Positions 25,293 through 33,153 of a stretch of 64,000 nucleotides of DNA are shown in pieces. The stretch spans positions 1 through 64,000 of the forward strand of contig NZ_JAFBIT010000001.1 in NCBI RefSeq assembly GCF_021531715.1, written 5' to 3'. The position numbers and the translations under genes are program-made. Source of the stretch: Anaeromassilibacillus senegalensis. GTDB taxonomy: Bacteria; Bacillota; Clostridia; Oscillospirales; Acutalibacteraceae. Position 1 is the first letter of the stretch. Each line of letters begins with the position of its first letter. The notes below the pieces were generated by a model that ran no database searches, had not been told where the DNA came from, and saw nothing but the letters and a program-made list of their open reading frames with translations.

Positions 25293-26453
25293 TCAGATCG
25301 CCCGCGCGCGCACGACGGGGTCGAGCGCTTCCAGCTCCGCGAGCAGGTCGGGTGTGACGTCGTTCGAGACGTCGAGGATCGTGTACGCCCAATCGCCGCG
25401 CGATTTCGAGAGCATATTCTCGATGTTGATGCCCGCCGCGCCGCAGAGCGCCGTGAACGAGCCGATCGTGTTCGGAATGTTGCGGTGCGCGATGCAGATA
25501 CGTGTCTGCGCGTCACGCGGCATCGAGATCGCCGGGAAGTTGACGGAATTCTTGATGTTGCCGTTTTCGATGTAGTCCTTGAGCTGGTCGACCGCCATCA
25601 TCGCGCAGTTGTCCTCGCTTTCCGGTGTGGACGCGCCGAGGTGGGGAATCGCGAGCACGTTTTCAACGCCGATGAGCGCGTCGTCCGGGAAGTCCGTCGC
25701 GTAGGCGGCGACGTGGCCGCTCTCAAGCGCGGGCAGGAGCGCCGCGGTGTCGACAAGCTCGCCGCGCGAGAAGTTCAGCAGGCGCACGCCTGGCTTTGTT
25801 TTCGCCAGCGCGTCCCCACCGATGAGGCCGCGTGTCGAGTCGTTGAGCGGCACGTGAATCGTGATGTAATCGCAGTTTGTGAGAATATCGTCGATGGAAG
25901 CCGCCTTCGTGATGCTGCTCGAGAGGTTCCACGCCGCGTCGACGGAGAGGAACGGGTCGAAGCCGTAAACCTGCATGCCGAGCGTCTGCGCCGCGTTCGC
26001 GACGAGCACGCCGATTGCGCCGAGGCCGATGACGCCGAGCTTCTTGCCGAGAATCTCAGGGCCGGCAAACGCGCTTTTTCCCTTCTCGACGAGCTTTGAA
26101 ACTTCCTTGCCGCTGCCCTTGAGCGTCTTCGCCCACTCGATGGCGGGGATGATCTTGCGGGAGGTCATGAACAGCGCCGCAAGCACGAGCTCCTTGACGG
26201 CGTTTGCGTTTGCGCCCGGCGTGTTGAACACGACGATGCCCGCCTCCGAGCATTTCGCGATCGGAATGTTGTTGACGCCCGCGCCGGCTCTCGCGATGGC
26301 GAGCAGCTCTGCCGGCAGCTCCATGTCGTGCATCGCGGCAGAGCGCACCAGAATGCCCTCCGGGTTCTGCATGTCGGTCGAGAATTCATACTCCGCACCG
26401 AGGCGGTCGGTGCCGATGGGGCTAATTTTATTTAAGCAAAGTACCTTGTGCAT
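25293..26453 (-). CDS. serA: D-3-phosphoglycerate dehydrogenase
   Basis: A 386-aa NAD-dependent enzyme that makes 3-phosphohydroxypyruvate, the first step of serine synthesis. It has the substrate domain with AGAGVNNIPI, the Rossmann motif VIGLGAIGVLVANAA, the catalytic Arg/Glu/His region (NFSRGELVD, HLGASTPESEDN) and a C-terminal ACT domain (about 310-386: NTIGSFTALCGAAGINIENM) that probably senses serine. Its ATG overlaps the serC stop in TGATG, so the two are translationally coupled. Ends at a shared bidirectional terminator. Confidence 0.95.
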   Translation of the reverse strand: MHKVLCLNKISPIGTDRLGAEYEFSTDMQNPEGILVRSAAMHDMELPAELLAIARAGAGVNNIPIAKCSEAGIVVFNTPGANANAVKELVLAALFMTSRKIIPAIEWAKTLKGSGKEVSKLVEKGKSAFAGPEILGKKLGVIGLGAIGVLVANAAQTLGMQVYGFDPFLSVDAAWNLSSSITKAASIDDILTNCDYITIHVPLNDSTRGLIGGDALAKTKPGVRLLNFSRGELVDTAALLPALESGHVAAYATDFPDDALIGVENVLAIPHLGASTPESEDNCAMMAVDQLKDYIENGNIKNSVNFPAISMPRDAQTRICIAHRNIPNTIGSFTALCGAAGINIENMLSKSRGDWAYTILDVSNDVTPDLLAELEALDPVVRARAI

Positions 26454-27538
26454 CAGATGTTTTCCTCCTCAAATTTCTCCATGAAGGCGACGAGTTTTTC
26501 GACACCCTCGCGCGGCATCGCGTTGTAGATCGACGCGCGCATGCCGCCGACGCTGCGGTGGCCCTTCAGGTTGACAAAGCCCGCGGCGGTCGCTTCCTTG
26601 ACGAACTTCGCGTCGAGGTCGGCGTCGCCCGTAACGAATGTGACGTTCATGATCGAGCGGCTGTCCTTTTCCGCGCAGCCTTTGAAAAGCTTCGAGCGGT
26701 CGAGGAAGTCGTAAAGCAGACCGGCTTTTTCCACGTTGATGCGCTCCATGTTTTCAAGGCCGCCGATCTCATTCTTGATCCACTCGAGTACGAGCTTGCA
26801 CATATAGATCGAGTAGCACGGCGGTGTGTTGTACATGCTGTCACTCTCCGCGTGCGTCTTATATGTGAACATCGTCGGGGTGCCCGGCTGCGGCTCGCCG
26901 ATCAGGTCCTCGCGGATGATGACGATCGTCAGGCCTGCCGGAGCGACGTTCTTCTGTGCGCCTGCATACAGCACGCCGAATTTCGAGACGTCGATCGGGC
27001 GGCTCAGGATGCAGGAGGAAATATCCGCAACGAGCGGCACATCGCCGGTATCCGGCAGCTCATGGTAAACCGTGCCGTAGATCGTGTTGTTCATGCAGAT
27101 GTGGAAGTAATCCGCGTCGGGGCGGAATTCGTTCTTGTCGAGCGCCGGGATATGACTGAAGGTGTCCTCCTTCGAGGAAGCGACGACCTTGCAGTCGCCG
27201 AAGCGCGCGGCCTCTTTATAGGCTTTTGTCGAGAACTGGCCGGAGAGCACGTAATCGGCCTTGTGATTTTTGGTCATCAGGTTCAGCGGAACCATAGCAA
27301 ACTGCGAGGACGCGCCGCCCTGCAGGAAAAGCACTTTATAGTTATCGGGGATCTGCATGACCTCGCGCAGGAGGCTCTCTGCACCCTTGATGATCGCATC
27401 GTAGACCTTAGATCGGTGCGACATCTCCATGACAGACTGTCCGCTGCCCTCGTAGTCGAGCATTTCCGCTGCAGCTCTTTTGAGGACGCTTTCCGGCAGC
27501 ATGGATGGGCCGGCTGAGAAGTTGTACACGCGATTCAT
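26453..27538 (-). CDS. serC: Phosphoserine aminotransferase
   Basis: A 361-aa class V aminotransferase that converts 3-phosphohydroxypyruvate to phosphoserine with glutamate. The start region MNRVYNFSAGPSMLPE, FLQGGASSQFAMVPLN and the PLP lysine in YAGAQKNVAPAGL are diagnostic. HRSVGGMRASIYNAMP near the end binds phosphate. ATG at 27538 with AAAGGAAG upstream; the frame to 27814 crosses the promoter. A leader of about 80 bases has a GGATGC-AAA-GCATCC hairpin. serB is not adjacent. Confidence 0.96.
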   Translation of the reverse strand: MNRVYNFSAGPSMLPESVLKRAAAEMLDYEGSGQSVMEMSHRSKVYDAIIKGAESLLREVMQIPDNYKVLFLQGGASSQFAMVPLNLMTKNHKADYVLSGQFSTKAYKEAARFGDCKVVASSKEDTFSHIPALDKNEFRPDADYFHICMNNTIYGTVYHELPDTGDVPLVADISSCILSRPIDVSKFGVLYAGAQKNVAPAGLTIVIIREDLIGEPQPGTPTMFTYKTHAESDSMYNTPPCYSIYMCKLVLEWIKNEIGGLENMERINVEKAGLLYDFLDRSKLFKGCAEKDSRSIMNVTFVTGDADLDAKFVKEATAAGFVNLKGHRSVGGMRASIYNAMPREGVEKLVAFMEKFEEENI

Positions 27539-27625
27539 AATAAAGATCTTCCTTTCTGTGGATGCTTTGCATCCGGTTTCATCAAAAGCTTCGCCCGACT
27601 TGTTTACTTCGGTGAAGTTTCGTAT

Positions 27626-27655
27626 ATTATATACACGCTGAAAGGGAAAAGTCAA
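27626..27655 (-). promoter_or_regulatory. serC-serA promoter
   Basis: Minus-strand TTGACT (27650-27655), 18-bp spacer, TATAAT (27626-27631). Confidence 0.8.
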
Positions 27656-27844
27656 GCATAAATTTGTTTTTTGCAGAAATACAGGTGTTTTTGCTGAGAA
27701 AACACACGCGGGAAAACTGCGAAACGTACGCTGTTCATGAACAATATGCGGGTGGTGTCCGCAATATGCCGACAAAGCATCGCTGCTGCTGCCGGACAAA
27801 CGGAAAAAACTCATGGAAACTGACAGAACATTTCTGACTGGCGA

Positions 27845-27873
27845 TTGATTTTTTGGAAATTATTGTGTATAAT
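27845..27873 (+). promoter_or_regulatory. Promoter of the sensory hydrogenase operon
   Basis: TTGATT (27845-27850), 17-bp spacer, TATAAT (27868-27873). Confidence 0.8.
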
Positions 27874-27963
27874 GGAGGGGAATACAGACGGCTGCGCCGC
27901 AAGAGCCGAGAATTTTGCGGTCTGAAGCGTTCCGGTACACGGCGAAAGGGTGGTAATGCGTTC

Positions 27964-28314
27964 ATGAAAGTACAGGATATCATTGACATTTTAAAAGCGG
28001 AAATTTTAGTGGAGGGCAATCTCGAGGAGGAAGTCAAGACGGCGTGCGGCAGCGACATGATGAGCGACGTGCTCGCGTTCGTCAAGGATCAGTCCGTGCT
28101 GCTGACGGGTCTGATGAACCCGCAGGTGGTGCGCACGGCGGAAATGATGGATATGCACTGCATCATCTTTGTGCGCGGTAAGCATCCGGATGCGCTTGTG
28201 CTGAATCTCGCGGAGCAGAAGGATATCACGATCCTCGCGACGCCTTACCGCATGTTTACGGCGTGCGGGCTTCTGTTCCAGAACGGTCTGGGGGGAGGTT
28301 GTGACATATCATGA
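27964..28314 (+). CDS. DRTGG-domain protein
   Basis: A 116-aa cytoplasmic protein made of a single DRTGG-type domain (MKVQDIIDILKAEILVEG start, CGSDMMSDVLAF, LTGLMNPQVVRTAEM, VRGKHPD). DRTGG domains are found beside CBS and phosphotransacetylase domains and may bind small ligands; no enzyme motif is present. First gene of the operon, overlapping the next by ATGA. ATG at 27964 preferred; GGGTGG precedes it. A role in reporting a metabolite to the adjacent ATPase is inference. Confidence 0.82.
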   Translation: MKVQDIIDILKAEILVEGNLEEEVKTACGSDMMSDVLAFVKDQSVLLTGLMNPQVVRTAEMMDMHCIIFVRGKHPDALVLNLAEQKDITILATPYRMFTACGLLFQNGLGGGCDIS

Positions 28315-28745
28315 GTATGCTGCAGTTGAAGTATTCAGTCCCCGGCGATGATTTCACCCGCGCGGGTGAGGCTTCGGGCGATGTGAAGCACAAGCTCAAA
28401 AAGCTCGGCTATAATCCTGCGGCCATCCGCCGCGTCGCCATCGCGATGTACGAGGGTGAGATCAATATGGTCATCCATGCGGGCGGCGGCGAAGCGATTG
28501 TCGACGTCGATCCCGATAAGGTGGAAATTCTGCTGATCGACCACGGCCCGGGTATCGCGGATGTAAACAAGGCAATGCAGGAGGGCTGGTCCACTGCGCC
28601 GGACAATGTGCGTTCACTGGGCTTCGGCGCCGGCATGGGTCTGCCCAATATGAAGAAATACTCCGATGAAATGACGATTGATTCCGTCGTGGGCCAAGGC
28701 ACGACGCTGAAAATGATCGTCTACGCCCAGAGCCCGAAGCCGTAA
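28311..28745 (+). CDS. Anti-sigma-factor-like ATP-binding protein (RsbW type)
   Basis: A 144-aa GHKL/HATPase_c_2 protein. Motifs: the N-box YEGEINMVIHAGGG, G1 LIDHGPGIADVNKAM and G2 SLGFGAGMGLPNMKKYSD. It has no phospho-accepting His or receiver domain, so it resembles RsbW/SpoIIAB kinases that phosphorylate an antagonist or sequester a partner. No sigma factor is adjacent; the flanking DRTGG and hydrogenase-like proteins are possible partners. Starts within the stop of the DRTGG gene. Confidence 0.86.
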   Translation: MSMLQLKYSVPGDDFTRAGEASGDVKHKLKKLGYNPAAIRRVAIAMYEGEINMVIHAGGGEAIVDVDPDKVEILLIDHGPGIADVNKAMQEGWSTAPDNVRSLGFGAGMGLPNMKKYSDEMTIDSVVGQGTTLKMIVYAQSPKP

Positions 28746-28782
28746 GGCTGTGATTACAAAAAGGATTGAGGAGGCGTAAGCG

Positions 28783-30087
28783 ATGGGAATCTTTTTCCAC
28801 TCGGTCACGCTGGATGAGAGCAAATGCGTCGGCTGCACGAACTGCATCAAGCGGTGCCCAACAGAGGCAATCCGCGTGCGCAACGGCAAGGCAGTCATCA
28901 CGAGCGAGCGCTGCATCGACTGCGGCGAGTGTATCCGGATCTGTCCGCACCACGCGAAACGTGCAAAGCACGACCATCTCTCCATGCTCGAGCGCTTTAC
29001 ATATAAAATCGCGCTGCCCGCACCGTCTCTGTACGGGCAGTTCAATAATCTGGACGATCAGGATTATGTCCTGACCGGTCTCAAAAAGCTGGGCTTCGAC
29101 GATGTGGTTGAGGTTTCCGGCGCGGCGGAGCTCGTCAGCGAGGCGACGCGCCGCCTGATGGACGCCGGTGCGCTGCAGCGCCCGGTTATCAGCTCGGCGT
29201 GCCCGGCTGTTGTGCGCCTGATCCGCGTGCGTTTCCCGGATCTGTGCGACCACGTTCTGCCGCTTTTGTCCCCGATGGAGACGGCGGCGACCATTGCGAA
29301 AAAGCAGGCGATGGAAAAGACCGGGCTGCCGGAGGAGCAGATCGGCTGCTTCTTCATCACGCCGTGCCCGGCGAAGGTGACGGACATCCGCATGCCGATC
29401 GGTGTGGAAAAATCGAAAGTGGACGGCGCGATCGCCATCAGCGAAATCTTTCCGCAGCTCTCGAATAAAATGGATAAGCTTCAGGCGGAGGAGCTTGAGA
29501 CGCTCTCAAATTCCGGTATCATCGGCGTGAGCTGGGCGTCGTCCGGCGGCGAATCCTCAGCGCTTTTAAAGGAAAAATACCTCGCGGCGGACGGCATCGA
29601 AAACGTCATTCGCGTGCTGGAGGAGATCGAGGACGAGCGCATCGGCGAGCTGGATTTTATCGAGCTGAACGCCTGCACCGGCGGCTGCGTCGGCGGTGTG
29701 CTCTGCGTCGAGAATCCGTACGTCGCGATTGCGCGCCTGCAGCGGCTGCGCAAGTATCTGCCGGTTTCGCAGAACCATCTGGAACAGAACGCGCCGGTGC
29801 CCAGGGAAATGAACTGGGACACGGGACTGGAGTTCTCCAATGTGCTGACGCTTTCGGACGATCTTTCCCGCGCGATGCAGATGATGGTGGAGATCGACGA
29901 TGTAGCGTTGTCACTGCCGGGGCTGGACTGCGGCGCGTGCGGCGCGCCGACCTGTCGCGCTTTCGCGGAGGACGTGGTGCGCGGCAACTGCAAGAAGGAA
30001 GACTGCATCTTTATCCTGCGCAAGGAGATCCAGCGCTTTGCGGATGCGATCTCCAATCTGGACGGCGGCATCTGCCCGAAGGAATAA
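28783..30087 (+). CDS. Sensory-type [FeFe]-hydrogenase-like protein
   Basis: A 434-aa protein. Residues 11-58 bind two [4Fe-4S] clusters (CVGCTNCIKRCP, CIDCGECIRICP). The H-cluster domain follows (about 80-330) with altered signatures: SSACPAVVRL (Cys140) instead of TSCSPGW, TPCPAKVTD (Cys195) and NACTGGCVGG (Cys298, Cys302). All four H-cluster cysteines are kept. Residues 383-408 add a CGACGAPTCRAF...CKKEDC Fe-S module. This layout is that of group C/D putative sensory hydrogenases, not a catalytic HydA. Its neighbours are regulatory domains. H2 sensing is inferred; low catalytic activity is expected. Confidence 0.85.
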   Translation: MGIFFHSVTLDESKCVGCTNCIKRCPTEAIRVRNGKAVITSERCIDCGECIRICPHHAKRAKHDHLSMLERFTYKIALPAPSLYGQFNNLDDQDYVLTGLKKLGFDDVVEVSGAAELVSEATRRLMDAGALQRPVISSACPAVVRLIRVRFPDLCDHVLPLLSPMETAATIAKKQAMEKTGLPEEQIGCFFITPCPAKVTDIRMPIGVEKSKVDGAIAISEIFPQLSNKMDKLQAEELETLSNSGIIGVSWASSGGESSALLKEKYLAADGIENVIRVLEEIEDERIGELDFIELNACTGGCVGGVLCVENPYVAIARLQRLRKYLPVSQNHLEQNAPVPREMNWDTGLEFSNVLTLSDDLSRAMQMMVEIDDVALSLPGLDCGACGAPTCRAFAEDVVRGNCKKEDCIFILRKEIQRFADAISNLDGGICPKE

Positions 30088-30111
30088 GCAGGCGGAAGGA
30101 AGGACATACAG

Positions 30112-30447
30112 ATGAAAATCAACGAACTGGCCGAGGCGCTCGGCTGGAAAAAACTGACGGACTGCGACGGTGCGGACCGCGAGGCGCTCGGCTGCTACTG
30201 CGGCGACCTCTTGAGCTGGGTTATGGGCCGCGCGAAGGCCGATGACGTCTGGCTGACCGTCATGGGCAATATCAATGCGATCGCGGTCGCGACGCTGGCG
30301 GACGTTTCCGCCATTGTGCTTGTGGAGAGCGCCGCGCTGGATGCCGAGGCGCTGGCGCGCGCGAATCAGCAGGAGGTCGCCATCTATGCGACGGAGCTGC
30401 CCGCATATGAAACAGCGCTGCAGATTGCGGCGGCGCTCAAGGCTTGA
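30112..30447 (+). CDS. Small DRTGG-like protein
   Basis: A 111-aa cytoplasmic protein. ALGWKKLTDCDG and GCYCGDLLSWVMGRAKADDVWLTV match the DRTGG-like companion found next to [FeFe]-hydrogenase regulatory genes. Two Cys (CYC) lie near a possible binding site. It is a second, diverged copy of the domain class encoded at 27964. It lies 24 bases after the sensory hydrogenase and ends inside the start region of the PHP gene. Function unknown. Confidence 0.7.
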   Translation: MKINELAEALGWKKLTDCDGADREALGCYCGDLLSWVMGRAKADDVWLTVMGNINAIAVATLADVSAIVLVESAALDAEALARANQQEVAIYATELPAYETALQIAAALKA

Positions 30448-30452
30448 CGGCC

Positions 30453-31199
30453 ATGAAGCGCTACCGGTATGACCTGCACACGCATTCGTGCCTTTCACCG
30501 TGCGGGGATAACGATATGACCCCGAACAACCTCGTCAACATGGCGGCGCTGCTCGGGTGCGAGATTCTGGCGCTCACCGACCACAATACCTGCCGCAATA
30601 CGCCGGCAGCTGTGCGCGTCGGCGAGCAGGCCGGTATCCTCGTGATCCCCGGTATGGAGCTGTGCACCGCCGAGGAAGCGCATGTCGTCTGCCTGTTTGA
30701 GACGGTGGAGGGCGCGCTGGACTTTGACGAGTACGTGCAGGCACACACGATGCAGATTCCGAACCGCCCCGAAATTTTCGGCGAGCAGCGGATATTGAAC
30801 GAGAACGACGAGCAGATCGGAGAGATCGGCCATCTGCTGATCACGGCGTCGGAGATCGGCGTCAATGAGGTGCAGGCGCTGGTGCAGGGCTATGACGGCG
30901 TTGCGTTTCCGGCGCATGTCAACAAGGATGCGTACAGTGTGATCGCCTCGCTCGGCGCGATTCCGCCCGAGGCCGGATTCAGGGCGGCGGAGCTTTCGCC
31001 GGAGGCTGACCGCGCGGAACAGCTTCGGCTGCATCCGGAGCTGGAGAGTTTGCTTTTGCTGCGCGATTCTGATGCGCATTACCTGCACCTGATGCGCGAG
31101 GAGCTGGCGCAGGTGGCGCTGCCGGCACGCACGCCGAAGGCGCTGCTCGATCTGCTGCGCGGCTGCGGCGCGGGCGCATTTTACGATTTTGAAGCATGA
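30453..31199 (+). CDS. PHP-domain phosphoesterase
   Basis: A 248-aa PHP-fold metal-dependent phosphoesterase. Metal ligands are visible: YDLHTHSCLSPCGD, LTDHNTC, GMELCTAEEAHVV, FPAHVNKD and RDSDAH. Related enzymes cleave phosphoesters or 3',5'-nucleotides; a signalling nucleotide or phosphoprotein is possible here. ATG at 30453 is 6 bases after the previous stop; a TTG at 30444 would overlap it. Last gene of the regulatory operon, followed at once by a strong terminator. Confidence 0.86.
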   Translation: MKRYRYDLHTHSCLSPCGDNDMTPNNLVNMAALLGCEILALTDHNTCRNTPAAVRVGEQAGILVIPGMELCTAEEAHVVCLFETVEGALDFDEYVQAHTMQIPNRPEIFGEQRILNENDEQIGEIGHLLITASEIGVNEVQALVQGYDGVAFPAHVNKDAYSVIASLGAIPPEAGFRAAELSPEADRAEQLRLHPELESLLLLRDSDAHYLHLMREELAQVALPARTPKALLDLLRGCGAGAFYDFEA

Positions 31200-31236
31200 C
31201 GGGCATTATGCGTTTTTGGCATAATGTCCGTTTTTT
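31199..31236 (+). terminator. Terminator of the regulatory operon
   Basis: ACGGGCATTATGC (31199-31211) pairs with GCATAATGTCCGT (31219-31231) followed by TTTTT. Confidence 0.92.
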
Positions 31237-31331
31237 CGCACCTGCGGGAAGTATCGCGATTCTGATGCGTCGCATAAAAACGCTTTCGGTGTGGGTTCGC
31301 ATCTGTGTAAACGACACTTTTATTCAGCATA

Positions 31332-31360
31332 TTTTTATCGATATACAATATCGATAAAAA
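31332..31360. promoter_or_regulatory. Perfect 29-bp palindrome, candidate operator
   Basis: TTTTTATCGATAT (31332-31344), ACA, ATATCGATAAAAA (31348-31360). The arms match at all 13 positions. The U-rich side is 5', so it is not a rho-independent terminator on the + strand. A related half-site set ATATCGATTTTGATAT occurs closer to hydC. Likely a repressor or activator site; the protein is unknown. Confidence 0.7.
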
Positions 31361-31500
31361 TAGTTAAAAAACATGACGCATAAATTAGATTGTATACTAA
31401 ATTTGTATGTTTTTTTGACAGACGGAAAGCGTCATTTTTATGCTGGGCGACAAGAAAAATGATAAAATTTTCGCCGCAAGATTGACAAACTTTCCTTTTT

Positions 31501-31517
31501 AATTCTTTTAAAGAATT
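31501..31517. promoter_or_regulatory. 17-bp palindrome near the hydABC promoter
   Basis: AATTCTTT-T-AAAGAATT, perfect arms, 13 bases downstream of a TTGACA and 20 bases upstream of a TATAAT. It overlaps the place where RNA polymerase should bind, so repression is plausible. It does not match the Rex consensus TTGTTAANNNNTTAACAA. Confidence 0.55.
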
Positions 31518-31563
31518 ATTCTGTATATCGATTTTGATATAATTCATAGGAGGTGTATCGGCC

Positions 31564-31635
31564 TTGTGCGGGGCATTGCGCCCTTTGGCCGGCACATACC
31601 TGAAACTAAACAATATTTTATCAGGGAGGAAATAA
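31564..31635 (+). CDS. Possible 23-codon leader peptide before hydC
   Basis: A strong AGGAGGTG site (31548-31555) is followed 8 bases later by TTG (31564) and a frame of 23 codons (TTG TGC GGG GCA TTG ...) ending TAA 1 base before the hydC ATG and covering its ribosome site. A GGGC/GCCC hairpin and a larger GGCC stem lie within it. Could couple or attenuate hydC translation; the TTG start and short length keep confidence low. Confidence 0.3.
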   Translation: MCGALRPLAGTYLKLNNILSGRK

Positions 31636-31636
31636 A

Positions 31637-32134
31637 ATGCAAAAGCGTATCAGTTCAATACCGTTTACCGATACTCCCGAGCAGCACCAGAAGCTCCTCG
31701 ACCTGCTCGAGAAGCTTAAGGACGAGAAGGGCGCCGTCATGCCCGCGCTGCAGGGTGCTCAGGAAATCTACGGTTATCTTCCGATCGAGGTTCAGAAAGA
31801 GGTCGCAAGAGGCCTGAATGTTTCTCTGGAAGAGGTTTACGGTGTTTCCACGTTCTATTCGCAGTTCTCGCTGACGCCGAAGGGCAAGTACAACGTTTCG
31901 ATCTGCCTGGGCACCGCATGCTATGTCAAGGGTGCGGATAAGGTTCTCGACCGTCTCGTTGCGAAGCTCGGCATTCAGCCGGAGGAGTGCACGCCGGATG
32001 GCATGTTCTCGCTGACGGCTTGCCGCTGCATCGGCGCGTGCGGCCTTGCACCGGTTCTCACGGTGAACGACGATGTTTACGGTCGTCTCGTTCCGGAGGA
32101 TGTCGACAAGATCCTCGCAAAGTATACGGCATAA
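31637..32134 (+). CDS. hydC: Electron-bifurcating hydrogenase subunit HydC (NuoE-like)
   Basis: A 165-aa thioredoxin-like [2Fe-2S] subunit. Cluster ligands are in CLGTACYVKGAD and LTACRCIGACGLAP, with the usual spacing. In the HydABC trimer it passes electrons between HydB and HydA. AGGGAGGAAATAAAATG is a strong start. It opens the operon hydC, a GHKL ATPase, a small ferredoxin, hydB, hydA. Length matches the family. Confidence 0.93.
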   Translation: MQKRISSIPFTDTPEQHQKLLDLLEKLKDEKGAVMPALQGAQEIYGYLPIEVQKEVARGLNVSLEEVYGVSTFYSQFSLTPKGKYNVSICLGTACYVKGADKVLDRLVAKLGIQPEECTPDGMFSLTACRCIGACGLAPVLTVNDDVYGRLVPEDVDKILAKYTA

Positions 32135-32138
32135 AGCG

Positions 32139-32696
32139 ATGCGCGAGCTTTCGCTGAACGTGATGGACATTGCGCAGAACTCGATCCGCGCCGGCGCGTC
32201 GCTGACGACGATCCGGGTCGACGAATCGGCGCCTGCGGATACGCTCTCCATCACGGTGACGGACAATGGCTGCGGGATGAGTGAGGAACAGGTCAGAAGC
32301 GTGATCGACCCGTTTTTCACCACGCGCACAACCCGCAAGGTCGGGCTCGGCGTGCCGCTGTTTAAAATGGAAGCAGAGATGACGGGCGGCTCCTTCACGA
32401 TCGATTCCAAGCTCGGGGAGGGTACGACGCTGACGGCGGTTTTCCGCCCCTCGCACGTCGATATGATTCCGCTCGGCGACATCGGCTCCGTCATGCATCT
32501 TTTGATCACGTGCAATCCCGAAATTGATTTCCTCTATATCCGCTCGAAAACGGCGGCAGACGGCGCGGAGAAGACCGTGTCGCTCGATACGCGTGAGCTG
32601 CGCGAACAGCTCGGCGAGATCCCGTTCAGCGAGCCGGAGGTATCGGAGTGGATCCGGGACTACATCGCAGAGATGGAAGAAGAGCTGCGATCCTGA
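32139..32696 (+). CDS. GHKL ATPase domain protein in the hydrogenase operon
   Basis: A 185-aa protein with a histidine-kinase-like ATPase fold: MRELSLNVMDIAQNSIRAGA (N-box), VTDNGCGMSEEQV (G1), FTTRTTRKVGLGVPLFKMEAEMTGG (G2). The phospho-accepting dimerisation domain is missing. A C-terminal extension of about 70 residues has no recognised motif. Its constant position between hydC and the [2Fe-2S] protein in Clostridial hydrogenase operons suggests assembly or regulation of the complex. Starts 4 bases after hydC. Confidence 0.83.
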   Translation: MRELSLNVMDIAQNSIRAGASLTTIRVDESAPADTLSITVTDNGCGMSEEQVRSVIDPFFTTRTTRKVGLGVPLFKMEAEMTGGSFTIDSKLGEGTTLTAVFRPSHVDMIPLGDIGSVMHLLITCNPEIDFLYIRSKTAADGAEKTVSLDTRELREQLGEIPFSEPEVSEWIRDYIAEMEEELRS

Positions 32697-32769
32697 CCGT
32701 TTCGGCAGGGCGGCAGCAGCCTTTTATAAGGACAAATGCGCATTGCGCAGAAAGGAACAGGCCAAAACC

Positions 32770-33141
32770 ATGAAATCATTAGCTGAACTTCAGGCAATCC
32801 GCGATAGAGCAAGAGCATCGGTCAACATCCGTGAGAATTCGGAGGCAAAGACCCGTGTGCTCGTCGGTATGGCGACCTGCGGCATCGCAGCGGGCGCGAG
32901 ACCGGTTCTCACCGCGATCGTCGACGAGGTCGCAAAGCGCGAGCTGGGCGACATTATGGTTACACAGACAGGCTGCATCGGCATCTGTCAGTACGAGCCG
33001 GTTGTCGAGGTCATCGACGCGGACGGCACCAAGACTACATACGTGAAAATGACAGCCGAAAAGGCGCTGCGCGTTGTCAACGATCATCTGGTCAACGGCA
33101 ACGTCGTCACAGAATACACCATCGGTGCAAATCAGAAATAA
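32770..33141 (+). CDS. Thioredoxin-like [2Fe-2S] ferredoxin
   Basis: A 123-aa protein of the thioredoxin-fold ferredoxin family. MATCGIAAGARP and TQTGCIGICQYEP carry the four cluster cysteines. It resembles the N-terminal extension of HydB, so it may be an extra electron-transfer module of the hydrogenase or a carrier. ATG at 32770 preceded by GAAAGGAACAGG. It lies 12 bases before hydB. Confidence 0.85.
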   Translation: MKSLAELQAIRDRARASVNIRENSEAKTRVLVGMATCGIAAGARPVLTAIVDEVAKRELGDIMVTQTGCIGICQYEPVVEVIDADGTKTTYVKMTAEKALRVVNDHLVNGNVVTEYTIGANQK

Positions 33142-33153
33142 GGAGGTAAAACT

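Larger units (their letters stand above)
27539..27963. other. Divergent intergenic region, serC versus hydrogen-sensor operon
   Basis: Holds the serC promoter, the operon promoter at 27845-27873, a perfect 12-bp palindrome TGTTCATGAACA (27732-27743) and a GTGTTTT...AAAACAC stem. No gene is supported. Confidence 0.6.
31237..31636. other. Long AT-rich control region of the hydABC operon
   Basis: About 400 bases without a conventional gene. It holds a perfect 13-bp-arm palindrome (31332-31360), a TTGACA at 31482-31487, a perfect 17-bp palindrome AATTCTTTTAAAGAATT (31501-31517), an ATATC-GATTTT-GATAT dyad near 31525-31540, a TATAAT (31538-31543) and a GC-rich leader hairpin with a possible 23-codon upstream frame. 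The density of palindromes points to multi-factor control of hydrogenase expression. Confidence 0.7.

Noticed and set aside
31332-31360. Rho-independent terminator
   Set aside because: The stem is AT-only with its T-rich arm first on the + strand, opposite to a terminator; a dyad operator is a better reading.
31501-31517. Rex (NADH sensor) operator
   Set aside because: AATTCTTTTAAAGAATT does not match TTGTTAANNNNTTAACAA at the outer bases.
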